This document shows positions 18,647 through 27,722 of a stretch of DNA of 64,000 nt, one piece after another (positions within the stretch are counted from its first letter, which is position 1; the number at the start of each line of letters is the position of its first letter). Source of the stretch: Ignavibacteriales bacterium (GTDB lineage: Bacteria > Bacteroidota > Ignavibacteria > Ignavibacteriales > Ignavibacteriaceae). The position numbers were made by a program, and so were the translations under genes. Under the pieces are notes generated by a model that ran no database searches, was not told the DNA's origin, and saw only the letters and a program-made list of their open reading frames with translations. The DNA is taken from assembly GCA_016707285.1 (NCBI GenBank), contig JADJIA010000001.1, forward strand, positions 496,001 through 560,000. Direction: 5' to 3'.

Positions 18647-19984
18647 TTATTTTTTTGAATAAATAGCGTAACCATAAGGGGAAAGTTTTATGGAGACTCT
18701 GCCATCAAAATCCTTTACAGTACCTGAAAATGCTTCCTCATATTTCCCTGAATATTTTGTAAGATCAAGTTCAATCGTTTTTTCTTCACCCGAGAGATTA
18801 AAACATGCGAGTACATTGTTGGGATTTGAGTCTCTAACAAAGGCTATCACTTTACCATCAAGATTCTCATCAAGTCTCACCAATTCCCCACCATACATCC
18901 CGTTATAGAGTGCAGGATTTACTTTTTTCAAACGGGAAAGTGTTCTATACAATTCTGTCATTTTAGTTTGTCTCCAAATTATTTCGTCTTTTTCAAAAAA
19001 GGATAATCTTTTATCAAGGGAAGCTTCCTGACCACTATAGATCAAGGGCATCCCGGGTAATAAAAATGTGAGTGCTGCAAAGGTTGGTGCAGCCTCACCC
19101 AATCGTTCAAATTCTGTACCATTCCAGGAATTTTCATCATGGTTGGAAGTAAACTGCATTATGATCCCGTCTTTGGGAAGACTTTTGATGTGATCAAAAA
19201 GAGTTTTATAAAGGTCTTCTCTACCGGCTTTTCCTGCATGAATCTCATTAAACTTTGAATACATTTTCCAGCCGTAAGACATATTAAATGCTGTATGAAC
19301 TTCAGGTGTATCCCACTCAGCGAGCATAAAAACAGGCTTAATTGAATCGAGTGATGCGCGAGCTGACTCCCAAAATGTTTGCGGCACCATTCCTGCAACA
19401 TCGCATCTGTATCCGTCAATATCAAATTCTTTCACCCAGTATTTAAGGGCATCGGTCATTGCATGCCAGAGCTGTTTATTGTAATAATTAAGATCAATAA
19501 CATCCTGCCAGTCGGCAACCGGTGGAATAAACTCCCCTTTTTCATTTTTTGTATAAAAATCGGGATTTGTGGAAGTCCAGGGATGATCCCAGGCTGTATG
19601 ATTGGCAACCCAGTCGATTATAACATACATTCCCATGTCATGAACTTCTTTAACAAATTCTTTAAATTCTTCCTTTGAGCCGTAGAGAGGATCGATATCT
19701 TTATAATCTTTAACTGCGTAATAGCTGCCCAGAGTGCCTTTTCGGTTTTTTTCACCTATTGGATGAATTGGCATAAGCCACAGAATTCCGGCTCCCAATT
19801 CTTTCAGCCTTGGCAGATGTGTCCTGAACTCTTTGAGTGATCCGGAAGGAGTAAATTGTCTTAAGTTGACTTCATAGATAATTTTGTCTTTTACCCACCC
19901 GGGAGTGACCAAATCCTGCCCTGGTACAATTATTGTAGTAACCAGGAACACCAAAATCGCTATTTTAAGATGTTTAATAATCAT
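18647..19984 (-). CDS. Exported alpha-amylase-family glycoside hydrolase (GH13)
   Basis: A 445-residue enzyme with a signal peptide (residues 1-22). The GH13 regions are present in order: DWVANHTAWDHPW (region I), DGYRCDVAGMVP with the nucleophile Asp (II), MLAEWDTPEV with the acid/base Glu (III) and FTSNHDENSW with the transition-state Asp (IV). A short C-terminal beta domain follows (VLACFNLSGEEKTIEL). It should hydrolyse alpha-1,4-glucans in the periplasm or outside the cell. It is the first gene of the run with gatB, lepB and the M16 pair, although the functions are unrelated. Confidence 0.93.
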   Translation of the reverse strand: MIIKHLKIAILVFLVTTIIVPGQDLVTPGWVKDKIIYEVNLRQFTPSGSLKEFRTHLPRLKELGAGILWLMPIHPIGEKNRKGTLGSYYAVKDYKDIDPLYGSKEEFKEFVKEVHDMGMYVIIDWVANHTAWDHPWTSTNPDFYTKNEKGEFIPPVADWQDVIDLNYYNKQLWHAMTDALKYWVKEFDIDGYRCDVAGMVPQTFWESARASLDSIKPVFMLAEWDTPEVHTAFNMSYGWKMYSKFNEIHAGKAGREDLYKTLFDHIKSLPKDGIIMQFTSNHDENSWNGTEFERLGEAAPTFAALTFLLPGMPLIYSGQEASLDKRLSFFEKDEIIWRQTKMTELYRTLSRLKKVNPALYNGMYGGELVRLDENLDGKVIAFVRDSNPNNVLACFNLSGEEKTIELDLTKYSGKYEEAFSGTVKDFDGRVSIKLSPYGYAIYSKK

Positions 19985-20086
19985 TTTTTGTCTTTTTTCA
20001 TAATATCTGAACTATTATTCAGTCTCAAATGTTTCAAGATTAAAGAAATAATGTGTTGGTAAAACATAACTCGTAATTTACACATA

Positions 20087-20131
20087 TTCTATAAGATAAA
20101 AAACCGGAAAAACAGGATGTTTCTTATAGAA
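20087..20131. repeat. Inverted repeat in the 251-bp AT-rich gap 19985-20235
   Basis: TTCTATAAGA (20087-20096) and its exact complement TCTTATAGAA (20122-20131) flank 25 bases that contain CCGG. The gap separates divergent genes. It could be a hairpin in a leader transcript or a regulatory site; no promoter matches well nearby. Confidence 0.4.
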
Positions 20132-20181
20132 ATAGTATAATAATTATATTAGAATTAGTAATATTTTTATATCTTTATTGT

Positions 20182-20200
20182 TAGAAATTACAAATTTCTA
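20182..20200. promoter_or_regulatory. Short perfect inverted repeat upstream of the DUF234-type ATPase
   Basis: TAGAAATT, ACA, AATTTCTA: 8-bp arms with a 3-base centre, 35 bases before the ATG at 20236. The position suits an operator or autoregulatory site for the lone ATPase gene. Confidence 0.35.
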
Positions 20201-20235
20201 TTGTTTATTTATTAATAATAAAATCGTTTATTCGT

Positions 20236-21732
20236 ATGAAGATTTATTTCAGAGAAAATCAGTTAGCTTATTTAAACCAGATTGCTGCCAATACTGTTGG
20301 TCATTCTAATTTCACACTTCTCGTGGGAAAGAGAAAAGTTGGTAAAACAACGCTGATAAAGCAATTTCTGAGAGCAAACGCAGGAGCTTATTTCACAATA
20401 AGCAACAAATCATCGTTCCTGCAGTTACAAGATATATCAGAGTATCTGAAATCTTATACATTTCCGGATAGTTTTATTCCAAACTTCCAGAGCTGGGGTA
20501 ACTTTTTTGAGTTCCTTTTTTATATCGCACGAAACAGACCCGTAAATGTTGTCATCGATGAATTTCACAATTTTGAATTGATTGAACCGGAAGCTTTTGA
20601 TGAGCTCAGGAGAGCATGGGACACTCATTCCAAAAATTCCATGTTGAACCTGATTGTGGTTACTTCCAATATCGACTTCATGAAAAGGAAGTTTGATTCC
20701 GAAGACAGTCCGCTTTTCAGAATTAATAACCATTTCATAAAACTTACTCCTTTCAGACTTTCTGATGTAATTGTGATCTTCCGGAAAAACAACTCCAAGC
20801 TCACCACTTCACAGATAATCGAGTTATACACTATTTTTGGCGGTTTACCCAAATATTATTTTTTGATAGAACGCCACCAATTGTGGAATAAAGACCTCGA
20901 AACCATTCTGAAAGAACTTGTTTTTGTGGATTTTGCTCCTCTTGCTTATGAGTTGAAAGAACTTCTTATCAACGATTTCACCAGAGGCAACAAAATTTAT
21001 CTTTCGATTCTGCAAGCAATCGCCGCAGGTTTTACGAAGATGTCGGATATTGCAAAAACTGTAAATATTCCGGTTACAAATCTTACCAAATACCTCTACG
21101 AGCTTGAAAAGAAAAAAAGATTGATCGAGAGACAACTACCTGTTAATACAAGTGATGATACAAAATCGAAATTTGGAAGATATTTTATCAGAAACTATTT
21201 TGAAAATTTCTGGTTCAGATTTATCCAACCCGATATTATCAATTTTGAGATGGGTGAATATGACAAGATGCTGGTGACAATCGGCGAAAAACTCGAAGAG
21301 TATGTTAACAGCCGGCTTGGAATCTTCATTAGAGAGATATTCCACGATTATCAAAAAAGTCCATATATCCAATACCTCTTCCCGTTTGAGATTACAAAAG
21401 TGGGATCAGTTTGGAACAGGAAAGACACAATTGAAATTGTTGTTGTAAGTGAGCCTGCGAAAGCTGTTCTTTATGCCAATCTTGTGCTACAGGAAGAACC
21501 ACTAAACAAATATGATGTAAATCTTGCTTCAACCCAGTTCTTTAAATTTAAGAATCTCTACTCAAACTATTCCAAGAGATATCTTTTAATCACCAGAAAC
21601 GGGGTTGATGAAGGTGCTGAGGCTTTCTGTAAACAGAAAAACCTCTCAACTATAGATATCAATGTCTTTTTTGAAGCTTTGGTAAATGACACTGTCGATA
21701 CTGATGCACAGATAATTGAGATAATAGTGTAA
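20236..21732 (+). CDS. Archaeal-type AAA ATPase with C-terminal DUF234 domain
   Basis: A 498-residue protein. The N-terminal STAND/AAA-type ATPase has Walker A LLVGKRKVGKTTL (about 29-40) and Walker B VNVVIDEFHNF (about 109-119). A winged-helix segment (about 265-300) follows, then a C-terminal domain beginning near YFIRNYFENFWFRFIQP, the usual start of DUF234, a region related to PD-(D/E)XK nucleases. Proteins of this type occur patchily in bacteria and archaea and lack an assigned role; defence or toxin-like functions have been proposed for relatives. It stands alone, with AT-rich upstream DNA and its own terminator, which suggests acquisition rather than an operon role. Confidence 0.75.
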   Translation: MKIYFRENQLAYLNQIAANTVGHSNFTLLVGKRKVGKTTLIKQFLRANAGAYFTISNKSSFLQLQDISEYLKSYTFPDSFIPNFQSWGNFFEFLFYIARNRPVNVVIDEFHNFELIEPEAFDELRRAWDTHSKNSMLNLIVVTSNIDFMKRKFDSEDSPLFRINNHFIKLTPFRLSDVIVIFRKNNSKLTTSQIIELYTIFGGLPKYYFLIERHQLWNKDLETILKELVFVDFAPLAYELKELLINDFTRGNKIYLSILQAIAAGFTKMSDIAKTVNIPVTNLTKYLYELEKKKRLIERQLPVNTSDDTKSKFGRYFIRNYFENFWFRFIQPDIINFEMGEYDKMLVTIGEKLEEYVNSRLGIFIREIFHDYQKSPYIQYLFPFEITKVGSVWNRKDTIEIVVVSEPAKAVLYANLVLQEEPLNKYDVNLASTQFFKFKNLYSNYSKRYLLITRNGVDEGAEAFCKQKNLSTIDINVFFEALVNDTVDTDAQIIEIIV

Positions 21733-21752
21733 CTGTCTCATTAAAATTATTC

Positions 21753-21787
21753 AAGGCTGATTCTCTAACGGGGGTCAGCCTTTTTTA
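21753..21787. terminator. Terminator between convergent ATPase and glycerate kinase genes
   Basis: AAGGCTGA and TCAGCCTT pair around a 14-base loop, followed by six T on the plus strand. It sits in the 52-bp gap and reaches the stop codon of the minus-strand gene. Confidence 0.75.
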
Positions 21788-23068
21788 ATATCGGCAGATA
21801 AGATATAAATCTGCAAGATTGATCCCGGTACTTCCGGTGTTAATTGCTGAACTGCACGAAATCAACCACTCGCCCGAATTGTTTGATTCCAACTCCCTTT
21901 TAAAGTAGTGCGATGTGCTCTTACCCATGGTGAAACCATCAACAATTCCCCCTGCCAAATCTGAGTTACCATCGATTCCATCAGTACCAACTGCCATGAC
22001 GATATACCTTTTATTTTCAATGAATGACGCAAATCTCATTGCCAACTCACAGTTTCTGCCCCCAATCCCCTCTCCTGAAACTCTGACAGTTGTTTCACCT
22101 CCACTGATTATGAGAACAGGTTTTTCCCTTTTTGAAGGTGATTCTCCAAATAAAATCTCCGTCGTCATAAAAAGTTTCGAAGATGCCATTCCAACATCTC
22201 CGGTAACGGGCTCTTTTAGAATAATGGTATCAAATCCCTGATTCTCAGCCAGTTCTCTGACGGTGACCAAAAACCGGTCATTTGAATCAATAATTTTATT
22301 GATTACTTCCTGCTTAACAATCCCCGGGTTATTCAATCTCCTGGGGAGAGAAAACAACACCTCACTTACGATCCCCGATTCATCCAATGATCTATATTTT
22401 TTCAAAATCGAAATTAATTTTTTCCTGTCTCTGTTTTCTGGAACTAACAATCCTGAACCGATGGTGGATAAATCATTCCCCGGGACATCGGATATCAAGA
22501 GATTAACAACCTCTTTACTTTTGATATAATCAAGAAGTTTTCCCCCTTTAATTTTAGAAAGAGATTTTCTGACAAAATTAAGTTCTTCTATCCCCATCCC
22601 ACTCCGCTGTAATACTCCGGTTAAACGACCTTTTAATTCAACAGATATACCATCCACCGGAACTGCTGCCATTGCAGATGTGCCACCTGAGATAAGGAAT
22701 ATTAAAAGAGAATCGGGATCGGAAGTTTCGCAGAACTCGATAAGTGAGTTGCCGGCTTTGAGACTTTTTTGATCGGGATAAGGGTGTGAAGAGAGTAAAA
22801 ATGAGAATCTTTCGGGTACTTCATCAGGGGTTGTGTTTGAGATGATCAGCCCCCGGGTAACTCTTTCCTTAAAATATTTTGTAGCCCCTTTTGCCATTCC
22901 AATTGCAGATTTCCCAATCGCCACAATTTCAATCTTATTAGTCCGGCCATCAAACTGTCTGTTATTCTTCAGTTCATTATATACTAACAATGCCGGATCA
23001 TGATTCTTTAGCGACTTTACAAAGATTTTTTTTATGGCTGATTTTAATCCGTTAACATCATTTTTCAT
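21785..23068 (-). CDS. Glycerate 2-kinase (MOFRL family)
   Basis: A 427-residue kinase of the DUF4147/MOFRL type that phosphorylates D-glycerate to 2-phosphoglycerate. It shows VAIGKSAIGMAKGA near residue 50, ISGGTSAMAAVPVDGIS near 130, NFVRKSLSKIKGGKL, and the C-terminal MOFRL part with ISGGETTV and AVGTDGIDGNSDLAGGIVD. The length is typical. Its start overlaps the upstream REC-HPt gene by 11 bases, so the two are translationally coupled even though signalling and glycerate metabolism have no obvious link. Confidence 0.9.
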   Translation of the reverse strand: MKNDVNGLKSAIKKIFVKSLKNHDPALLVYNELKNNRQFDGRTNKIEIVAIGKSAIGMAKGATKYFKERVTRGLIISNTTPDEVPERFSFLLSSHPYPDQKSLKAGNSLIEFCETSDPDSLLIFLISGGTSAMAAVPVDGISVELKGRLTGVLQRSGMGIEELNFVRKSLSKIKGGKLLDYIKSKEVVNLLISDVPGNDLSTIGSGLLVPENRDRKKLISILKKYRSLDESGIVSEVLFSLPRRLNNPGIVKQEVINKIIDSNDRFLVTVRELAENQGFDTIILKEPVTGDVGMASSKLFMTTEILFGESPSKREKPVLIISGGETTVRVSGEGIGGRNCELAMRFASFIENKRYIVMAVGTDGIDGNSDLAGGIVDGFTMGKSTSHYFKRELESNNSGEWLISCSSAINTGSTGINLADLYLICRY

Positions 23069-23879
23069 TTGAAATCAACTGCAGCTTAATTTTTTGGAGT
23101 CTTGATATTGCCTCTGAGATCAATTCTTCCAGTTTATTGAGTATCAACAACTCCCCTCTTAAATTCACTTGATCTCTCTGGAGATTTTCGTGGAATTTTG
23201 CAAATATCGGTGTAATCTGTTTAAGTCCCATGTAGGAAAGTACCGGTTTTAATTTGTGGCAGGACTTTCTACACCCTTCAATATCCTCCTGTTCAAGTTT
23301 TTGTTTAATCGTCTTAAGAATGGGGGGGGTATTGCTGATAAAATTTTCAATGAGCTCCGCAGCAAACTGATCATCTCCACGCGCAACTTCAAAGAGATAA
23401 GTGAGATCAATCATGTCATCCACCGGATAATATTCGCTCCCCGTCCGGCTATTAACAGCCGGGCTTATTTCTTGGACAGCACCCGTAAATTTACCGATTA
23501 TTTCCAACAACTCCTTGCTTGCGACGGGTTTGGAGATACACACATTCATTCCTGCTTCAAACACACGATCTGTTGATTCCTGAACCAATGAAGCTGTTAA
23601 AGCGATGATCGGGATATCCCTCTTCGGCAGGTCAAATTCTTTCCTGATTATCCTCGTGGCAGTAACCCCATCCATCTCGGGCATCGCAAGATCCATCAGG
23701 ATTATATCGAAGTCATTTTTTTTTAATTGATCGATTGCTTCAAACCCGTTGGAAGCTGTCTCAATTTTCATAGAAAAACGACGCAGAATATTGATCACGA
23801 CTATACGGTTCGAGTCAATGTCATCAACGAGAAGCACTCGTAAATCAGAGAAACTTTTTTTTGCTATTTTATTGGACAT
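23058..23879 (-). CDS. Response regulator with receiver and histidine phosphotransfer (HPt) domains
   Basis: A 273-residue cytoplasmic protein. The receiver domain (about 12-130) has the acidic pair VDD, the phosphoacceptor Asp63 in ILMDLAMPEMDG, and the lysine in CISKP. The HPt domain (about 165-260) has the phosphohistidine at 208 in SCHKLKPVLSYMG. It has no output domain, so it likely relays phosphate between a hybrid kinase and another regulator. I chose ATG 23879: an in-frame start at 24008 would run the reading frame through a terminator hairpin. The partner kinase is unknown; the three-receiver protein at 47555-49921 lacks a functional kinase core. Confidence 0.85.
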   Translation of the reverse strand: MSNKIAKKSFSDLRVLLVDDIDSNRIVVINILRRFSMKIETASNGFEAIDQLKKNDFDIILMDLAMPEMDGVTATRIIRKEFDLPKRDIPIIALTASLVQESTDRVFEAGMNVCISKPVASKELLEIIGKFTGAVQEISPAVNSRTGSEYYPVDDMIDLTYLFEVARGDDQFAAELIENFISNTPPILKTIKQKLEQEDIEGCRKSCHKLKPVLSYMGLKQITPIFAKFHENLQRDQVNLRGELLILNKLEELISEAISRLQKIKLQLISNEK

Positions 23880-23928
23880 TTGTGCAATCGGGTGAGAGTT
23901 ATTGTTAATCTTTTCATGTGCAAAGATA

Positions 23929-23957
23929 AAAAAAAGGCTGCTAAAAGCAGCCTTTTT
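23929..23957 (-). terminator. Terminator downstream of the TonB receptor gene
   Basis: AAAAAGGCTGC and GCAGCCTTTTT form an 11-bp stem around a 5-base loop, with T runs on both strands. It separates the ZnuD-like receptor gene from the REC-HPt gene on the minus strand. Confidence 0.8.
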
Positions 23958-24103
23958 GGGGGGAGTAATGTATTCGTTAAACACATTAGAGGGATAAGTG
24001 TTTAACATACGATCGAAACTTAACCTCTGGATGACCGTTTAGCATGGTTATTTCGACTAACGCAGCATTTTACTCGACAAAACCCTCTTTTTACTCGACT
24101 AAA

Positions 24104-26323
24104 TCACTCAAAATAGATTTTAAGTGTGGTTCTAAGATTCCTGCCTGCCTCTGGCATCACGCTTTTTACTCTCGAAAGATGGTTTCTGTATTCAATATTC
24201 AGGATGTTATCCACCCCTGCAGAGAAAAGTCCGGTGAATTGCCCAACAGAGAATGATTGACGAAAACCAAAATTTAACAGACCGTAACCAGCCGTGGCTG
24301 TTTCAAAATTATCCACTTTTTCCTGAGGTGCAGCGAGTTCCCAGCCGAGATCAATAGTTGCTCCTTTCCATATTTGCTGTTGAAGTTCCAAATATAGTTT
24401 CGCCGGTGGTATCTGTGGCATTGCTGCTCCTGAATCCATGTTTCCCTCCGTGAACGCAAGTTTTGCTGAAATTGTTGTCCCCCTCACAGGTGTATATTCA
24501 CTTTGCACCTCAATTCCTTTTATCACTGCATCCACTCCCTGTGTTGTATAAACAGGTAAAAAAGTTTGATAATTAATTTCACCTGAATTCCTCGGAATTA
24601 TAAAAGAATTCAGTTGGAAATAATAAAAATTAGTTATTGTATAGAAGTTGTCCGTTTTGAAATAAACAAATACTTCTGCTCCATAACCATGTTCTGAAGA
24701 GAGATTTGGATTGCCGGTTTCGTACGAGTAAGCAGCCAGATGTGGCCCCTCAGAGAATAATTCTTCGATGGTGGGAACCCGTGACGAACGGCTGAGACTA
24801 AGCCCCCCAAAAAGAGATTTTGTAATTTCATAAATCGAGGAAACAGCAAAGGAATAAGTCACAAAATCCCGCTCACGGATATAGCCAATTTTGGCCTGTT
24901 TTTCCTTTTCAGGTGTGATAATATCCCGGTTAATTCTGCCACTAAATTCGAAACTCAGTCGTTCGTAATTAAAAGGTTGCCAGAAATAAAGTGCCAAATT
25001 TTTTGAGACAGATTTAGGAGTAAATACAAATCCACCAATTTCAAAATCTCTGTACTGCCCTGACACACCGATAACCCCATCTTCATTAAATCCAAACAAG
25101 TGGTGCTCAAAATTGAGGTAACCTGAATAATCAAGTATCTTAAATTCTGCACCAATCACATCATCCCTTTCAAACTCTTTATGCCGGTAAAATGATCTGT
25201 TAATATGGAGTGTTCCGTTGTGCAGAAAATCGGAATTAAAATTAAGAGAGGTTTTGAACGAATGAACATTTCTGAAGACAGATATCTTAACCCCGTTAGG
25301 ATGCGCTCCCACAAATCCACCAGGAATACCATATTCCATATCAATACTTCTGTAGGAATAACCTGCAAAACCACCGGGTTCTATCACAGATATTCCTGAC
25401 CCCAATCCTGTAATATTTGAATATGAATTTTTTAATTTACCGCCCGGGGTATAGAGATCTCCCGTGCTCCGGGTTGTCATGCTCCCCTTGATTACGATGC
25501 TCCCGAATCCATAATCGGCATTTCCTCCAATTAATGCTCCGTTATTGGCACTCTCAAAATAACTTCCGGCACTTGCTGAAAGTCCATCATGTGCCTCAAC
25601 CGGGATATCATGCCTGATTACATTTATTACTCCACCGATTGTAACCGGTGAAAAAAGAAGGGTTCTGGGACCCCTGATAACATCAGCTCTTGTAATTGAA
25701 AATGGCTCTATCGTAAGGGCATGGTCGGGCGATGTGGCGCTTAGATCACTCGTTCGTGCACCATCCTCCGTAAATAGTATCCTGTCACCTCCCAGTCCCC
25801 TGAAAACAGGCCTTGCAGGCGCAGGACCCATCGATCTGATAGCAATCCCGGTTTCGTTTTTTAATGTTGATGCCAGCGTTAATCCCAGATTTTTCTGTAA
25901 ATCGACCCCTTCCACAAGTCCATTAAGATTCGAAATCTCTTCAAATTTCGAATGTGTGTGGTTCCCTGTAACAAGAACTGTCTCCAATTCGATGTTTTTT
26001 GGCACAAGATATACTGCAATTGAAATCGATGTGTCTTTTCTGTCACTTATTTCAATTGTATAATCATAATATCCAAGATGTGAGATGTTGATATGTACAA
26101 ACTTATCCGGCGGGAGCATGATCATAAACTCTCCTGTAGTGTCGGTAATCATTCCTTTTCCTGTCTCAACAACAGAAACAGAGGCTGCCGGAACAGCCTC
26201 TTTTGTATAAGAGTCGATTACCTTTCCTGTCAACATTCTGCCGGGATTGATTTGAGCTTGAACACTCAAACCAGCAAGAATCCAGGCAAAAATGATGTAC
26301 AGTCCGATATTCAAATTCTTCAT
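24104..26323 (-). CDS. TonB-dependent outer-membrane receptor, ZnuD-like
   Basis: A 739-residue receptor: signal peptide (1-23, ending VQAQ), a carboxypeptidase-regulatory-like beta domain (about 30-115, TGKVIDSYTKEAVPAASVSV), a TonB box region near ETVLVTG, a plug domain (about 130-245) and a 22-strand barrel ending KIYFE. The plug contains DGARTSDLSATSPDHA, a close match in layout to the zinc receptor ZnuD (DG..TQDVS..SADHA). Zinc or another divalent metal is therefore the best guess for the ligand. It is the last gene of a minus-strand cluster with a lipoprotein and a His-containing small membrane protein. No metalloregulator gene is present. Confidence 0.8.
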   Translation of the reverse strand: MKNLNIGLYIIFAWILAGLSVQAQINPGRMLTGKVIDSYTKEAVPAASVSVVETGKGMITDTTGEFMIMLPPDKFVHINISHLGYYDYTIEISDRKDTSISIAVYLVPKNIELETVLVTGNHTHSKFEEISNLNGLVEGVDLQKNLGLTLASTLKNETGIAIRSMGPAPARPVFRGLGGDRILFTEDGARTSDLSATSPDHALTIEPFSITRADVIRGPRTLLFSPVTIGGVINVIRHDIPVEAHDGLSASAGSYFESANNGALIGGNADYGFGSIVIKGSMTTRSTGDLYTPGGKLKNSYSNITGLGSGISVIEPGGFAGYSYRSIDMEYGIPGGFVGAHPNGVKISVFRNVHSFKTSLNFNSDFLHNGTLHINRSFYRHKEFERDDVIGAEFKILDYSGYLNFEHHLFGFNEDGVIGVSGQYRDFEIGGFVFTPKSVSKNLALYFWQPFNYERLSFEFSGRINRDIITPEKEKQAKIGYIRERDFVTYSFAVSSIYEITKSLFGGLSLSRSSRVPTIEELFSEGPHLAAYSYETGNPNLSSEHGYGAEVFVYFKTDNFYTITNFYYFQLNSFIIPRNSGEINYQTFLPVYTTQGVDAVIKGIEVQSEYTPVRGTTISAKLAFTEGNMDSGAAMPQIPPAKLYLELQQQIWKGATIDLGWELAAPQEKVDNFETATAGYGLLNFGFRQSFSVGQFTGLFSAGVDNILNIEYRNHLSRVKSVMPEAGRNLRTTLKIYFE

Positions 26324-26414
26324 TTTTTACTAACTAATATTTTAAATTTAATATTAAAGTTTTACTTTAAGTGAAAGCTTAAAATTTCCTCTAATATATT
26401 GCTATGTATTACTT

Positions 26415-26870
26415 CTATTGAACCAACACTTTAATATTACCTGAGCGAAAATCATTGTGCCCTTCATGCAAAATGAAAAACTCAATTGTGGTCATCCCGG
26501 CTTTTTTTCCTCGTAGATGAATTTCATATTCGGCATCAGGTTCATCCGCATGACGCCACAATTCCACCATTGAAGTATCTGCAATACTCCATGAAAGTTT
26601 TTTCTGAGTATCAGTTGGCGGGTTAATCACATTACGATTTGCATCAAAGAATTTCACATCCATATGATCAGTTGAACCTGCAAGAGGAACTTTGATTGTA
26701 TCAGTGGAAACTCCTCTGAAAATTGAAGCAACAGGAATTCCGGAGGTTGACAAATAGACTCCCTCTGCGGCAAAATGTTCCTCTACGGGGCTGACAGGGC
26801 TGTCTTCTTTTTTACAGCCTTGAAATAATATCACAACGGCAAAAATTGCCGGAATAAGCATCTTTTTCAT
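26415..26870 (-). CDS. Small lipoprotein of the metal-uptake-like cluster
   Basis: A 151-residue protein with a lipoprotein signal (FQGCKKED, Cys19). The mature part is one beta-rich domain with dispersed histidines (EEHFAAEG, DHMDVKF, ELWRHADEP, FILHEGHNDF). The position between the His-containing small membrane protein and the ZnuD-like receptor, and a His/Asp/Glu pattern able to bind metal, suggest a periplasmic or surface metal-binding accessory. I do not recognise the family. It has its own possible promoter upstream. Confidence 0.7.
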   Translation of the reverse strand: MKKMLIPAIFAVVILFQGCKKEDSPVSPVEEHFAAEGVYLSTSGIPVASIFRGVSTDTIKVPLAGSTDHMDVKFFDANRNVINPPTDTQKKLSWSIADTSMVELWRHADEPDAEYEIHLRGKKAGMTTIEFFILHEGHNDFRSGNIKVLVQ

Positions 26871-26950
26871 GTAATTCTCTCTAATTTCGTGTAAATATCT
26901 CTACAAAGTCGTGTTATGACTTCAAATATTAATATACCACAACGATTCAA

Positions 26951-26964
26951 GCCAATTTATTGGC
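26951..26964. promoter_or_regulatory. Palindrome upstream of the metal-cluster lipoprotein, possible operator
   Basis: GCCAAT, TT, ATTGGC is a perfect 6+2+6 palindrome in the 131-bp gap between the small membrane-protein and lipoprotein genes. On the minus strand a TTG and an ATATTTG stretch with roughly 18-base spacing follow it, so it would sit next to the -33 element. A metal-responsive repressor site is a guess from context. Confidence 0.35.
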
Positions 26965-27001
26965 AAATCCGGGTGGTTATTTTTTCAATTATTAATGGTT
27001 T

Positions 27002-27349
27002 TTAGATAGAGAGTGAGGGTGGTCCTCTTAACAGAGGAATATTGATATGCTGTTGGCTCCTGAAGACATTTCTTTCGAATTCGATCGATTCCAGGATGGT
27101 TTCAGTGGGATCCAGTTGAAATTTATTAACTGCCACTGAAGAAGTGTTCGCAAACACCACCATAATACAAGCCGAATAGCCTGTTGTTGAATGGTGAGTA
27201 TTCGATGCTCCCGATCTCTCTGAGACGGATTCAATCCCAAACAGTGAGAGATCCGACTCATGAAAGTGGAACGAGGATATCCCCAGAACAACAAGATATA
27301 ACAGCAGAATAAATCTGCTTGTTTGTCTTTGCGATCTGAGTTGTTTCAT
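27002..27349 (-). CDS. Small His-containing membrane protein, DUF2946-like
   Basis: A 115-residue protein with a basic N terminus, one membrane segment or signal (about 12-27), the motif SSFHFHESD just after it, a THHST histidine pair, and the C-terminal LLRGPPSLSI. A short exported protein with HxH/HH and a terminal RGPP resembles the small proteins (DUF2946 type) often found beside TonB receptors for metals. It lies 5 bases after the rhodanese gene. It may act as a metal chaperone or sensor; this is inference. Confidence 0.6.
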   Translation of the reverse strand: MKQLRSQRQTSRFILLLYLVVLGISSFHFHESDLSLFGIESVSERSGASNTHHSTTGYSACIMVVFANTSSVAVNKFQLDPTETILESIEFERNVFRSQQHINIPLLRGPPSLSI

Positions 27350-27354
27350 CTTAA

Positions 27355-27675
27355 TTAATTTTTCTCTGTTTCATATTTCCAGCCGAGAATGCCACAATCG
27401 AGATTATAAATCTTTTTGAAACCATTCTGCGACATAAATAAACCGGCATGGAAACTTCTGCTCCCACTGCGGCAGTACAGATAATAACTTTTTGTTTTGT
27501 CGAGCTTAAGAATTTCGGCATGAAAATCGGGAGCATATATATCCAGATTTATCGAATTGGGAAGCCTCTTCTCATTATTCTCTTCAGGTGTTCTTACATC
27601 AATTAAAACAGCATCCTGATCAGTTTCGAAACCTTGTTTAAATTCCGAAGGTGAGAGGTTTGTAACATTAATCAT
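27355..27675 (-). CDS. Single-domain rhodanese-like sulfurtransferase
   Basis: A 106-residue rhodanese domain. It has the CH2A-like start VLIDVRTPEE and the active-site loop YLYCRSGSRS, with Cys68 as the persulfide carrier, and ends after GILGWKYETEKN. It is cytoplasmic with no signal peptide. It may carry sulfur for cofactor synthesis or cyanide/thiosulfate detoxification. It is adjacent to the His-containing small protein (5-base gap) and follows the TRAP binding-protein gene by 47 bases. Confidence 0.9.
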   Translation of the reverse strand: MINVTNLSPSEFKQGFETDQDAVLIDVRTPEENNEKRLPNSINLDIYAPDFHAEILKLDKTKSYYLYCRSGSRSFHAGLFMSQNGFKKIYNLDCGILGWKYETEKN

Positions 27676-27722
27676 AAAATAATTTGATCCTTATTAATCA
27701 TTTGCTTAATTGCCTTTGTAAC

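Noticed and set aside
23880..24008. N-terminal extension of the REC-HPt protein (start at 24008)
   Set aside because: It would translate a terminator hairpin and has no receiver homology; ATG 23879 fits the family.
24044..24101. Direct repeat TTTACTCGAC twice near the TonB receptor stop
   Set aside because: Only two copies, 21 bases apart, with no further structure; not distinguishable from chance in a T-rich stretch.
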